This document shows, piece by piece, positions 12,372 through 25,500 of a stretch of 64,000 nt of DNA. Within the stretch, counting starts at the first letter, position 1, and the number at the start of each line of letters is the position of its first letter. Made by a program: the position numbers and the translations under genes. Source of the DNA: Coptis chinensis (taxonomy: Eukaryota; Streptophyta; Magnoliopsida; Ranunculales; Ranunculaceae); NCBI GenBank assembly GCA_015680905.1, contig CM027385.1, positions 85,023,501 through 85,087,500 on the forward strand, in the 5' to 3' direction. The notes under the pieces were generated by a model. It had not been told where the DNA came from. It did no database searches and saw nothing but the letters and a program-made list of their open reading frames with translations.

Positions 12372-12605
12372 GTGGGGCAATTTGTAAATTTCAGTATAGG
12401 ACACTTTCGTAATTTAGATAGGGAGTATAAAAGTATAAGGACTTTTTTGTAATTTGGATAAACTATAGGGACTAATCTTTAATTTAGATAAAGTGTAGTG
12501 ACTGTTATGTGATTATTGTAAAGTATAGGGACTGTTCCATAATTACCATAAAGAACAGGGATTGTTATGTAGTTTACATAAAAGCATAGGGTCTAGTAAA
12601 TAGTA
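12372..12605. repeat. 30-bp minisatellite, about seven to eight units
   Basis: Degenerate units have the form GGGACTRTTATGTAATTTA followed by a GATAAAGTATA-like tail. Unit starts can be read at about 12372, 12399, 12439, 12468, 12498, 12528, 12558 and 12589, so the central periods are 29, 30, 30, 30 and 31 bp. No coding potential is seen. Its function, if any, is unknown. Confidence 0.75.
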
Positions 12606-13002
12606 CACAATTTTAGTTCATTTTGAAAATTCTATCCCCTTCAAAAAGATGTTCTCTATGATGAGAAAATGAGATCCACAAAAAAATCAAGTCTTAAATG
12701 AATTTATAGAGTGAGATATAAATCACTGTATAAACTGTTGTGTAAAAAGTGTTGCATATGTATCCCTTCCTATATAGATACAGGATTTTTACTGATACAG
12801 TGAAATGGTGAAATAATGCACTCCCAATTTTCTATGTAAATTTATGAGTCATGAGGGTACATCACAAATCAATGCTTACAGAAGAAAAAATGTGATGGAC
12901 AATGCATCCCCAAGCTTCTAGTATGTAACATACATGATACATAGGAAATAAGCAATATATATGTATATATTGAGAAACTATCACTGAATTGAAGATGACT
13001 AA
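12606..13002. other. RLK-2 3' flank
   Basis: This is AT-rich sequence downstream of the RLK-2 stop codon. It probably holds the 3' UTR and polyadenylation region of RLK-2. It is unlike the 3' flanks of RLK-3, RLK-4 and RLK-5, which agree with one another. I see no other feature in it. Confidence 0.4.
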
Positions 13003-16000
13003 TCATCTTCCTTCACCGATAACTTCATGTGGCATCGGCCGAGTAACCACTTTTGGCGTGTTGTCTGCACCAAACACCATGCTTGCATTTGACGAGGAGT
13101 CGAATTGGCTAGTGGGAGCGTTGGACGTTGATTCTGATGTTCCATCATCGCTTACAAATGTGCTAATATCATTAAACTGCCAATCTGTTAAATAACTTGG
13201 CTTTGATACAACAGTGCTGACTTGGATGTCTCCTGTCAGCATTCCCACTACTCGTGACATTGATGGACGCATCATTGGTGATGCCTGAGTGCACAAAAGA
13301 GCTATTCCTAGTGTCCGAATAGCTTCGTCTCCGTTGAAACTGACCAATGTTGGATCCACCAGCTCCAAGCCATTGTTGTTTTCGCATACAAAGTCCAGGC
13401 CTATCGAATCATTAGAAAAAAATAAAATAATACAAAGAATATAATTTGCATCTCTAGCACAAAGAATGACGGAAAATAAAGTAGAATCATGAACAGATCG
13501 GTATTCATCATACCCATTCAAGAAGATAGATCTTTCCGGTTCCAAGTTTCGTGATCAGAATTTGGACGTCCACAGAGAATTTCCAAAGCCACAACTCCAA
13601 ACCCAAATACATCAGCCTTCTCTGTTAGATGACCACGCATCGCATACTCCGGGGCCAGATAGCCACTTCAAAACAGATTCATTTTTTATTTGTTAGGAAC
13701 TCAAAAGTAAGAGAAACAATAATGAAAATCTACCCTACAAGAGTTTGTCTGCGAATCAAGTTGGATGGTGAATACGGTTAGACTTTTGTTATGCAACAGC
13801 CATGCGTTAGCCAAAATTTAGAGTGAACTACAATCACACAGAGTGCACCTACTGATTCGCAAACAAACTCTAAAGGAGTTCCAGGTATGAAAAGCAATAA
13901 CAGGTGTTGAAAGAGCTTTTACATTGTCCCTGCGACTCGCGTGCTAATGTGAGTCTTCTTGTCATCATAGAGCTTTGCCAAACCAAAATCTGAGATTTTG
14001 GGGTTCAGGTCAATGTCAAGTAGAATATTACTAGCCTTCACATCTCTGTGTACTATCCTGGGCTTTGATTCCTCGTGAAGATACGCTAGACCTCTTGCAG
14101 CCCCCAAGCATATACTAAACCGGGTAGGCCAATCAAGATGTAAAGCATTCTTACCTGCATGTGTTGCATCCATGGCAAACGAATTTTAGAAAGTAATTCC
14201 CAAGATGCAAAAAAAATGGAAGTACAAGGAGTCTGTTCAAGGCTTTTATTACCAAAGAGTGCTTGATCAAGGCTTTTATTTTTGAGATACTCATAAACAA
14301 GGAGTCTGTTTGCCCCCTCAATGCAGCATCCATACAATTTCACAAGGTTGCGATGTTGCACTGCTGAAATGGTGGAAATCTCTGCTACAAACTGACTCTT
14401 CCCTTGGTGAGATGTTACTAAGAGTTTTTTCACAGCTACTTCTCTTCCATCAGACAGCATCCCCTTCAGATAATTAGGAAAATGGTAGAAACCATAAAAA
14501 TCGTTAGCTTATTCAACAAATCACCAGTATGCCACAGCACAAGCAGACGAGTATGTCACTGCACATCAGTCTCAGATCAAAATTGAAAGTTAACTTAACC
14601 TGAATATTACCTTGTAAACTGGTCCAAATCCTCCCTCTCCTAACTTATTTGTTAAGTTGAAGTCTCCTGTAGCAGTTCTCAACTCAGCATAACTGAAAGT
14701 GTTTGGCCTGTTCTCTATTCCTAATAGCTCTGCAGTTCAGTGACGAAATGTTATAAAGAATGGTTAATGTCCGAATCTTTAAAACGTGTTGATATAAACT
14801 ACTGGATATGCCTGGAGATCATAAAATTTTCTTCGATAACAAATACTGTTTACCCACTAAACAAATTTTAAAGATGCAGTATCCTAATTAATTTATCAGC
14901 TAAAACATAGTATTTACCTTCCTCTTCATTTCCACTTGACCTTTTCCTCCTCAGATACAATATAGTGAAAGCACAAATAATGCTCAGAAGACCAATAGAA
15001 AGTGTGATACCAACAATCATGCCAGTCCTATTCTTCTTTGAGCCCGTAGGGGTAGGGGGACGACGGTTACTGACACTTGGTCGAAAGTCTGATAGTAATG
15101 CAATCATCAGATTAGGTCAAAAGTAATTGACACCTGTATTAGTATATTAAGTAAAAATTTATCTGCTATATTACCAGGTGTAACTCTGATAGCCGAAATG
15201 GATGGTCCATAGAAACCTTGTACAGGTATGCAGCAAGTCCCCTTTCCAGCCCAAAAGAGATGAATCTCAAGGAAGTTCTCGGATACTTGAACTTTAAAAT
15301 CTCTTTGAACGGCTCTGTCTACGGCTCCACCTGCCGCACTTCTTATGTTAAAATCCTTTATTTCGCGATTTCCCTGAAACAGAAGCAAATAAGCTATAGA
15401 AATAACGGAAACTATGGTCCAGATAAACGAATAAACTGCAGTGGTAAGTCAATTTTTACAAGATCACAAAACTGATTCCTTTCCTTCAACTTGGTTTGTT
15501 AAGTAGTCATGTTATAATTAGCTGATATTAAAATGTGAGACCTTTAACTCCACCAATTAGGTGTATTAAAATGTCAGCACCATTTCCTTGGATGAAAATT
15601 TCTCATACTACAAAGTTACCATCGATTAAAGAGGTCATTCTACTTGTAACTAAGCAATTCCGAACCATTGAACACGATACTTGTGGGTATTACAATCAAA
15701 ATTATTGAGTTTCTCATTTTGCAAGTAACAACTAATGATAATTGAGCAAAGGTAGAAGAATATATGCCCAGAGCAAAAGCATTCTAACAATTTCAAGCGG
15801 TATGCAGCTTATGAAAAAGTTGAAGATGGAATACAAAAATAAAACTTGGAAGCTTGAAGAAAAATATGTACGTCTTAGTACCAAAAAGAGAAAATACCTG
15901 CAGATAAATATCGAAAACACGCCTTCCAAGACTCTCCCAGGTTCTTGAACTTTCAGTCTGACCAGTCTCTGAAAACTGCAGGTTTACATTGTATCTTCCA

Positions 16001-16274
16001 TTCTCAAGACCCAGGCCAAAGTATCTTAGCGATCCTGGGGAAAGTCTTGCTGTCTGGAATAGTTCTGGGTCTAAAGTACCTGTAGCTTGCGCCAAGTTGT
16101 TTTGGATGTACGGAGCACCAAATCTTTCACCAAATACTCCTATGTTGCTAACTGCCCATCTATCATCTTGTACATAGTAAGATGCCGGGCCAAGTGTAGA
16201 ATTTTCGGCCTCAAAATCTGTGCCATCAGTAGATGTCTTCTGTGGACCACCACAGTTTAATGCAAAGGAGGAAT
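13003..16274 (-). other. RLK-2 malectin, membrane and kinase exons
   Basis: Malectin-like exons are 15898-16274 (opens on SSFALNCGG-type sequence) and 15175-15373 (ends AIRVTP). The membrane exon is 14918-15088, with a basic stop-transfer LRRKR after the hydrophobic segment. Kinase exons are 14611-14729 (glycine loop), 14253-14463 (AVKK lysine), 13923-14154 (HRDVKASN catalytic loop and DFG), 13514-13665 (APE segment, then the premature stop) and 13003-13400. Exons up to 13923 are close to RLK-4 and RLK-5. The two left-most exons and the intron before them are clearly more diverged, which suggests a recombination or conversion boundary near 13.9 kb. Confidence 0.8.
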
Positions 16275-16958
16275 CTGTGAACCAGTAAAGAGTTGTGTGT
16301 TTAAACTAGCTCATTCAATATTGTACTATTTGTAGCAGATTCAGTTACAGCAGGTTGTGTAGGTTTTGCTTGCTGACCACAGGGATCCTAGAGTGTGAGC
16401 AGGTCCTAAGAGCATATGTGTTTATTTTATCACTTCCAACTTTGTTTATTGTGAATTTTCCAGGCCTTTTCAGGTTAATGTATGACGTTTTCTTCTATTT
16501 TATATGCTTGATGATTCTGAACCTTTGGAACTTTAACCATTTAACTTTAAAATGTCTTTTGTTTCCTTAAGGCAACCAACTTATCTCAGCCCAACTTTGA
16601 CAAATGACCCTAATCATTTTGCACATTTCCAATAAGTTCATTTATTGAATATATATGGCTATCACTAATTTAAAAAATGCAACCCCTCACCCTCCTTGGC
16701 TATTTGATACCAGCCGTTTAAACTTAAGCTAGGGAAGTTCCTAGTCTAATTTAAATACTGTAATGTTCGAGGCAAGATAGAATATCAACTCACTTTAATT
16801 TCTTAAACATATGTAGACATGGAAGAATAATCCTGTCTATGATACTTTGGTCAATAAAAATATGTTATGAAAAATTCCAATAGTTTGAATGACTGCAGCA
16901 GTTTCATATTCCTAATATGTGCTAGTGATAAATAATGGAAGATGAAGACGTGGCTTAC

Positions 16959-19900
16959 AGCGTGGAGAGTCCCTATTACAAGGAAAATTCCTCTGAATAC
17001 AATTTATTCCTGAAGGCAAGACACTAAATGCATAACAAGAATATAATCAGAATTTGAACTACAGGGGAGGAAAAACTATTTGGAAATATAGATAAGAAAT
17101 AATGTGTCTATAAAAGGGAGGCAGAAAAAACCCAATTATTGTGTACCTATTGCTTGAGGAATTAAATGTCAAGTTGTTAGCAACCACGCTCCTGAATTAG
17201 ACAATGCAAGTAGCTCAGGTATGTATTCTAAAGATCATATAAAGGTAAGAATGTAAGATCAACTGTGAAATAGAAGGATTTAACAAAAGCTATGCTTGCT
17301 ACTTTCATAGTTTCATGACATAGGTGCTAATGGCATTTATGTCAACCGGTGGTTGAAAAAGCATGGACCACTGAAATTGAAATCTTAACAGAAAGAGTAT
17401 ATTTATTCCGATTAAATGTATAAATAAAACGAACTAACTTATATAATTCATTCTTCATTCAGTGTCAATGTAATATTGAAAAGTTTATTGAGCTGCATAA
17501 GATTGTAGTGCAATATGCTGCCGGTAAAGATTGTGGGAATAAAAATGTAAATGAAGAAACATATAATTTTGTTTGCATCATCAGACATACAGTGATAAAT
17601 TTCTCTGGGACACCCAAGATGGTAAACTTCCTGACAATCTGTTGTATGATAAATCTCTGCACATAAACCATATAGCCAAGGTCAAATTTAATTCGTACAA
17701 TGAAGAATGATAAGTAAGAATTCAATTGAAGGTAAATTGTTATGACAAATGCAATCAAGGAACTGAAGACAAGATTCCTAATCTCTTAAAAAGATAAGAA
17801 TAAGGACTTACACAGTGAGAAGTAATGGACTCTTTTGAGGAGGAATGGTACCAGATAAGCTATTGTTTCCAAGAAACCTGCTCATTGCAACGAAATGAGG
17901 GAAGATAAAGATAAACAACAACATACCGTACTAAGAAAGTAATTTAAAGGACCACTAGTAATTTTATATCTTACAAATAAGAGAGGGAACTCAGGTTGAA
18001 AAGAGGTCCTGGAATTGGGCCAACTAAATTGTTAAAGCTGAAGTCCCTGTACAAGCAAGTTTTATAAGAACATCAAGAAACTGAAAGAATATTACTCAGA
18101 TGTGAGTACATTTCTTTACTGGAAATCGTCACAGTTGGTTTCCTATTTGTCAGCATTTTTGAATGACTGAATGTATATGTACATGCATGTCTGTATTTGC
18201 GTTTTTTTTTGTTGGAGGTGAAATTATAACGTTTACTCACAATCTCTGTAACTGTTGGTACTCTCCAATATTGGATGGAATAGTTCCAGAGAGCAAATTA
18301 TTTCTCAAGGTTCTACAAAACAAGGAGTTAGTGATTGTCAGACAAACGTGATAAGTACAAGAAAGAGTTAGCTATTAGGAGACTTACAGGACGGTTAAAT
18401 TTTTTATGTTTCTCAAAAATTCCAGTGACGAACTCACATTGGCCAAATCACTTATTCGTCTGAACAAAAGATAAGATAATCAGATAAAATATTACAGTAT
18501 GAAGGAAAAAATAAATTAAAAATTCCTGAAAACCACTTACAAGTCAGTTAACGAAGTCAAATTAGAATAACTGGATGGTATTGGACCTTGAAAAGAGTTT
18601 CCTTGAAATCTCCTGCAGAAACATTTAACATGAGACAGCATTATGGCAAAGCAAGGGAGAAACACTCAAACAAGAGAAAGCTCACCTTCATTAGTTCATA
18701 GAGAAAAAATATTCATACGAAGGTTAGGTTATATTAGCTTACAGTGAGGTAAGGTCTGTCCAATTGCCAATGAAGTCAGGTATCCTGCCTGTGAAGGCAT
18801 TATCTGATGCCCACCTGAAAGACAAATGGAAGTAAATCAAAATGGCAGTATATGATACATCAAATGAGTTAAAAGGAGAAATTGTCATAAGAAGATCTTA
18901 CATGGTTTGCATATTTACAAGATTCACAAATGTTGTAGGAATCGGCCCACTCACACCGGCACTGTCCATGTAGCTGTCCATTGAAGATTACATCAGAAAC
19001 TCAAAATTCAACTACAGAACTTGCACTCTCCAATAATATGATATTGTATTTCTGTTTATATGATTTTGAGGTTCATAGTGGTTCATGCCTAAAGGTTACG
19101 GCAGCAGCCTCTGCATTTGAAGTACACTATTTGTTATATTTCCCTTTTTGTGCGGAACTCGATCAAGGATGACGGATGAGGGTTGACTGCTATACTGAGA
19201 GCCAGTAAGATTGCAATTTTGTAACAAAGCACTATTTTAAAGGGACATTTGCACCTGATATTAGAAGTGCGCATATGTATATAGAATTCAAATATAAAAA
19301 TATTGGCCCCATGCTTTAGTATTGCAAGAACAAATATAAGGACAATTTTAACGTAAGAGTTTAATGTCCTATGATCTTTGGGCTTGCCCTTATATGTTAA
19401 GATCTTTCATACTGGAGTCAAGCTTGACACTGTAATTAGAGCACAAGTTTATATTGTGGTCAATTAGGGAAACTTATCTCTCTTAGATGTGTGAGTTAGA
19501 TCTTCACTTAGTTTTATGTGATATAATACTTGGAAGAACATACATTTGCTCGAGGCTGACTAACGATCCAAGCTCTGGTGGAAGTGACCCAGAGAAGTTA
19601 TTTGAACCAAAAGCCCTGAAGAAGAAAAATATATATAAGAAATTCGGCAGTAATAGTAAACAAACACACCAAGCCAAAAATACACACAAATACAAACATT
19701 TTGGATTTACCTAAGTCAAACAAAAATATAATAACAACAACACTATTGGAAGTTGGAACCTAGCACATCTGTGGAAAGTGTATATGTGTTACATCACCAA
19801 GAGAAGAAGTAACACCGTGTGATTGTTATTAATTTAAAGAAACTTGCTCATTCTTTTCCTTGTAAGCTCTAACACTGGCTAAGGATGGAATTAACCCCCA

Positions 19901-20611
19901 AAAATAAAATAAAATAAAATGACTAGCAAACTGGAAATGGATCCCCATGAACAACATAAAGTATTGTGTAGAAAATTTGAAATTCTGGAGATGTCTTACA
20001 ATAACCGTAAGTTCCGAAGTCCTCCAAGCTGCGGTGGTATGGTCCCAGATAATGCATTAATACCAACTGACCTAATAAAACAACACATGGTTAAAATAGC
20101 ACATCTAATGATTATATTTTTATGGCATGATGAAAATGTACCCCAAAACAAAATGCAACTTACAAGGTCTGCAAAGCAGATAGATTGCCAAGAAATGCAG
20201 GCAGGGGACCTGTTAAGAAATTCTGATCCAACTTTCTGCGTAGTAAATAAATATAAGAAATCAATGAAGAGTTCCCCTGAACCACATGGTGTTTTCTTGA
20301 ATTCCTTGTGGAAGACCGATTTGACATAAAATATAAGCAAAAACGATAGCCATAGTTGCGCGTGGTTGTCTTGGAACAACTATAAAGAGATGGTTACACC
20401 CTGATTCTTAGCAATTATACGCAGAGGTTAAATAATTTAGTTCAAATCTAGAATATATATGTAATTCAGAAAGATTATACTGTGGATATAAATTCCATGG
20501 AATGTTAGAATAAAGAGGAAGCTTAGAGCGAGTTCATACAGAAAGGTTAGGAAAGTCAAACTCCTCAGCTCTTCAGGAATTACTCCTCTCACATTCAATG
20601 CATATACTCTC
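16959..20611 (-). other. RLK-2 LRR exon block
   Basis: Exons are 20540-20611, 20164-20235, 20000-20071, 19544-19615, 18902-18973, 18743-18814, 18541-18612, 18388-18459, 18241-18312, 17975-18046 (72 nt each), 17812-17877 and 17591-17656 (66 nt), 17147-17191 (45 nt) and 16959-17023 (65 nt). They match the RLK-1 exons one for one. This block contains the empty site for the RLK-1 LINE, near 17370. No in-frame break was detected from exon lengths. Confidence 0.8.
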
Positions 20612-21200
20612 CTAAAAACGAACAAATAAATTCATATTAGAAACAAATTGAATGATCCATACATGATGCAACTATGTAATTAGAGATTTTGTTTAATGCT
20701 TGTATCATTTCCTACATTGTAAAAATAATAAATATGACATGAAGAGTGAGGGTAGCATGGCACATACAGCTGGGTGATGTGGCAAGTACCATTGGTTAAA
20801 ACACAATTACACTTGATTCCTGGGTTGAAAGCCGGGTTCTCGATATCAGTAGTAGTGTCAACTGCAGCTCCAGTACATGGATTTCCGCTTCTGTTCCATG
20901 AAGAGACAGCTGAGGTTCCCCATTGTTGGAATATAGAATTCAGAGCCCTCACTGTGTTGCACCACATCCAAACAACCAGAATAGTTAATGATTGCAAGCT
21001 ACGTGACCATACAAGGTAAGAGTATATATATGCTATGATCTAAGAAAAGTTCAAAATCAAATTGACCATAAATGAAAACATATTAACCATGCATGCATGT
21101 ATGTACCTTCAGAAGGGTCAGTAGGAGTTTGAGTTTGAGCTTGAGATGTGCTGATCAACAAAGACAAAAACACACAACAGAGAAACTCTACCAACTTCAT

Positions 21201-22598
21201 AACTCAACTTAACTTCAGCTCAAATGAAGTTGAAGAAGATGGAAAGTGTACAGTGCTTCCAGTTTGAGCTTGAGATGTGCTGCACCAAACATATTTTTCA
21301 GTTGAATATTCGTCAGATAATATATAATGTAAATGCTGGGACCCATTTACTAAATGGTGGCGGCTATACCTGTCAAACAAAACGACGGTATATTATTATT
21401 ATTATTAAATTGTCAGTATGTCAGCACAAGTCACTCTCACTTAATGCTCTATTATTCCAACTCACTGTTTGTCCAATTAATATGACATCGAATGGCGTGT
21501 TCTAACATGGTAATGTGGTATCCACCAAGTCTTAAGGATGACCGTCTTTGAATCCTTGGAATTGTCAACCAAAAATATCGCCACGTTTTTAACTAGTATA
21601 CCGCTACATAGTGGGCAAGACAATCAGGGGGCCTAGGCAAAGTTCAAATGCGAATAGATGTGAGGAATTTTTTTGGTCAGAGAACGTCAAATGTCAATAG
21701 ATGCGAGGAATTTTTTTGGTCAAAGAACGCGAGAAAAACGTTGGAGAAGGCGAGGGAAACAAATGGTTATTTAACGTTATTTCATAGATTCCAATGTACG
21801 TTATCTAACTCTTAAATAAGGGCCAGAAAAACGATTGTAGGCTAAAAAGAAAGCATTAGGCTGAATTTTATTGGGGTCCTATTTTGACTAGGGGTTGAGC
21901 CGGCCCTGGGCGTGAGCGGAAATGGAGAAATTGAAAGGGCGGAGAAAGAAAGCAGGGCCTAAAATTTTGCTAGGGGTTGAAACCAAGCCGGCCCTGGGCG
22001 TGAGCGGAAATATCATTGAACATTTCATTTCAGGCTGTTGTCTGTTGACTTGTCCGACATTCAGAAATTTCAGAAATTTTGACTATGGATACGGTTGTAA
22101 TAAAGTACGGACAAGGACTTGGCTCACAAGTTGTGCCGTGGTCGAACATCTAACACGGCTGGTAGATTGTGGAAGAAGTGAGAACAAGTCAGCCGAAAAT
22201 GACAATGACAAATTTATTAGAAGATTCTCTTAGCAAATTATTCCACACAAATTTGATCACCAATGTCCTTGCCATAGCATGTGGTTGTGGTGTTGACTGT
22301 TGAGTAAGGGACCATTTCAGATGAAATATATTATGGTAAAATTGTTGTAAAACTTTGATGTAAGTTTAATGCAAAGACGGTAAGGTTTCCCACGTAAAAT
22401 TCTGATAAATGGTAAAACTTGAGCTAATTATGATTCGGAAAAGTAATAGGGAAAGATTCTTTGGAAGAAGAACTCTGTGGTTATACAGTAAGTAAATTAT
22501 GCTTGAAGAGCTGAAACGAATGCTTGCAAGTGCAGTGTCTCTCTATCTGCATGAAAAAGGTTACTGAAAGATAATTGTGACCGTTTTTCACCAGTTAC
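21201..22598. promoter_or_regulatory. RLK-2 upstream region and RLK-3 3' flank
   Basis: No gene is supported. The part next to 21200 is the RLK-2 leader and promoter. From 21640 to 22010 there are two local duplications: a segment containing GAGGAATTTTTTTGGTCA appears twice near 21661 and 21701, and a segment containing GCCGGCCCTGGGCGTGAGCG appears twice near 21899 and 21989. From about 22230 to 22598 lies the spacer block shared by all genes of the array, which forms the 3' flank of RLK-3. Confidence 0.45.
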
Positions 22599-25500
22599 TT
22601 AATGTGACATTGCCTGAGTAACCATCGTCGGCGAGTAGTCTGCACCAGACACCTTACTTGCACTTGACAATGAGTTGGAACGGTGCAAGGGAGCTTCGGA
22701 TGTCGAGGTTTCTGGACTCCCATTGAAAATGCTCATGTCATTGAACTGCCAATCAGTTAAATAACCAGGTCTGGATGCAACAGTGCTCACTTCAATGTCT
22801 CCTGTCAGCATGGCCACTACTCGTGACATTGGTGGCCGCATTGTTGGTGATGCCTGAGTACACAAAAGACCTACTCCTAGCAGACGAATGGCTTCTTCTT
22901 TGTTGAAACTGTTCAATATTGGATCCACCAGCTCCAAGCCATGGTTATTTTCGTATAAGTTCCATGCCTAAAATAATAATGAGAAAACATTGAAAGGAAA
23001 TGGTTTGCATCTCTTCTACTTGGAGGAAAAAAAAATTTAAATCATGAAAGAACTTTTGTTTATCATACCCATTCAAGAAGATACATCCTTTCCGGTTCCA
23101 AGCTCGAGTTCGCATTTGGACGCCCGCATAGGATCTCCAATGCCACAACCCCAAAGCCAAATACATCAGCCTTCTCAGTTAAATGGCCAAGCATTGCATA
23201 CTCCGGTGCGAGATAGCCACTTCAATAAATACTCGGTTTTAGATATATATTTTTAGGAATAAAACTATAAAGAAAAAGTAAAATCCACCCTACACGAGTT
23301 GTCGACAGAGCAAGGGCCAAGGGTGATAGCTTTCGGATTGTGAATACAATTCAACTTTCGGGCTGCAACAGCCACGCATTAGCCAAAAGTTGGAGAGTAT
23401 TACAGTCAAACAGCATCCAACCCACTGATTGGTAGACAAACTCAAGAGTAGAATAACTCCAAACAATACACAAGTGTCAGAAGAGCTTTTACATAGTCCC
23501 TGCAATTCGCGTGCTAATGTGAGTCTTTCTGTCATCATAGAGCTTTGCCAAACCGAAATCTGAGATTTTGGGGTTCAGGTCAATGTCAAGTAAAATATTA
23601 CTAGCCTTCACATCTCTGTGAATGATCCTGGGATTTGACTCCTCGTGAAGATAAGCTAGACCCCTTGCTGCACCCAAGCATATATTGTACCGAGTCAGCC
23701 AATCAAGATATAAGTCACTCTTTCCTGCATGAAGTGAACCCATTTCCCAAGCAAGCTTTAGATCGTAGCAATAACAATAACAATAAGAAAAAGTATTACT
23801 TTACTTCAGATTGTTACCAAAGAGTGCTTGATCAAGGCTTTTATTTCTTAGGTACTCATAAACAAGAAGTCTGTTCTCTCCCTGAATGCAGGATCCATAC
23901 AGTTTCACAAGGTTGCGATGTTGCACTGCAGAAATGATGGAAACCTCTGCTACAAACTGACTCTCCCGTGGTGTGACGTTACCAAGAGTTTCTTCACGGC
24001 TATTTCTCTACCATCAGATAGCATGCCCTGTAAGATAAGTAAATAACAATTCAACCAGTACAAGCCATTAGATGGCCACTCAGATGAATACTAGAATGCA
24101 CATACACGTGTATGTTGCACCGATTATAGCCAACTTCTTTCTATATTACCTTGTAAACTGGTCCAAATGCTCCCTCTCCTAACTTATTTGTTGGACTGAA
24201 GTCCTCTGTTGCAGTTTTCAACTCAGCATAACTGAAAGCATTTGGCCTGTTGTCTATTACTAGAAGTTCTGCAATTCATGAGAACATAGATTGTAGACAG
24301 TAATATGGCTTCCAGGGAAAAAAAATACAAAACAGTAATTCCCTTCGTTTTTTGACTATAAGTTTAAACTTAGTAGTAGAGAAATCAAATGTTGGAAGTC
24401 CTAAGGATGACAGTATGAATCTTGAGAAGATAATTAACAGTGGCTAATGTCCAAATTTTCATCGGGAATCTGTTTTGTATAAGAAAATAATGAACTTTAA
24501 CAAGTTTTACATATGGATATCTTCAATCCTAAGGTAGTATGTACCTTCGTCATCATTGCTGCTTGATGCCTTCCTCCGCCGATAGAAAATAGCTAAAGGA
24601 CATAAAATCATCAGAAGCACAATAGGAAGAGTTACACCAACAATTATGCCAGTCCTACTCTTTGCTGAGCTTGTTGGTGGAAGGTCGCTGACAGTTTGAC
24701 GAAAGTCTGAAAATGATTAGATGATCAGAGTAGTTGGCACAAGTAATTGAGACCTACATCAAGTAAAGTTTATATCCACTACATTACCTGCAGGTGTAAC
24801 TCTGATAGCTGAAATGGATGGTCCATAGTAAGCTTGTACAGGTATGCAGCAAGTTCCCTTTCCAGCCCAAAAGAGATGAATCTCAAGGAAGTTTTCAGAT
24901 ACTTGAACTTTGAAATCTCTTAGAACGACTTTGTTTATGGCCCCACCAGCCGCACTTCTTATGTTGAAGTCCTTTATCTGAAGACTTCCCTGAAAAATTA
25001 GGAAAAGGCTGCAGAAATGACGAAGAGTATTGTTTAAAGAAATACATAAAGTGCAGTGGTAGTAGCCATGTAGATCTTATTTTCGTAAAACATCTCTAAA
25101 CAACAATATTGTAGTTAATGTAATCAATTAACATCCGAGTTTCTGATTTGGAAAATAACGTACAGCTAATAATAACTGAGCACAGGCAGAATGATATATG
25201 TTCAAAGGCCAAGGCACAGACCTTTCGGCTTTTATGGAATACAACAATAACACTTGGCTCAAAAAAAAAAAAAAAAACAATAACACTTGGAATCTTGGGC
25301 AAAATAATGTACTTCTTATTACCATTTACGAAAAAAACCAACCTGTATATAGATATCGAAAACACGCCTTCCAAGACTCTGCCAGGTTCTCAAACTTTCA
25401 TCATCAAAACCAGTCTCTGCAAACTGTAAGTTTACATTGTATTTTCCATTCTCAAGACCTAGACCGTAGTATCTTAGTGATCCTGGCGAGAGCCTTGCAG

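Larger units (their letters stand above)
13003..21200 (-). pseudogene. RLK-2: malectin/LRR receptor-like kinase with broken kinase C-lobe
   Basis: Full-length family layout: signal peptide exon (21107-21200), cap exon (20768-20951), LRR exons, two malectin exons, a membrane exon and kinase exons. The LRR, malectin, membrane and first three kinase exons have lengths compatible with one open frame. The break is in the fourth kinase exon (13514-13665), which is 152 nt instead of 151. A 2-nt gain and a 1-nt loss relative to RLK-3 bring in a TGA at 13518-13520, five bases before the splice donor. The last exon (13003-13400) carries a further 2-nt gain that would restore phase. The product would lack kinase subdomains X and XI. 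The C-terminus, ending in EGR, is longer than in RLK-3 to RLK-5 and matches the typical family end. Ectodomain constraint may persist, so a truncated receptor is possible. Confidence 0.82.

Noticed and set aside
12372-12605. CRISPR array
   Set aside because: The repeats are contiguous and degenerate with no spacers, and the genome is a plant nuclear genome.
13401-13545. Retained intron that keeps RLK-2 open
   Set aside because: One frame is open through the intron, but the upstream kinase exon enters in another frame and meets TGA at 13518-13520, so it does not rescue the protein.
15737-15929. Hydrophobic minus-strand open frames next to the malectin exons, also near 25128 and 45483
   Set aside because: These are exon ends read into introns past the GT donor; the extra hydrophobic residues are intronic.
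21922-22233. 103-codon plus-strand open frame in the RLK-2 upstream region
   Set aside because: It spans a local duplication and part of the array spacer, is not kept in the other spacers, and resembles no known protein.
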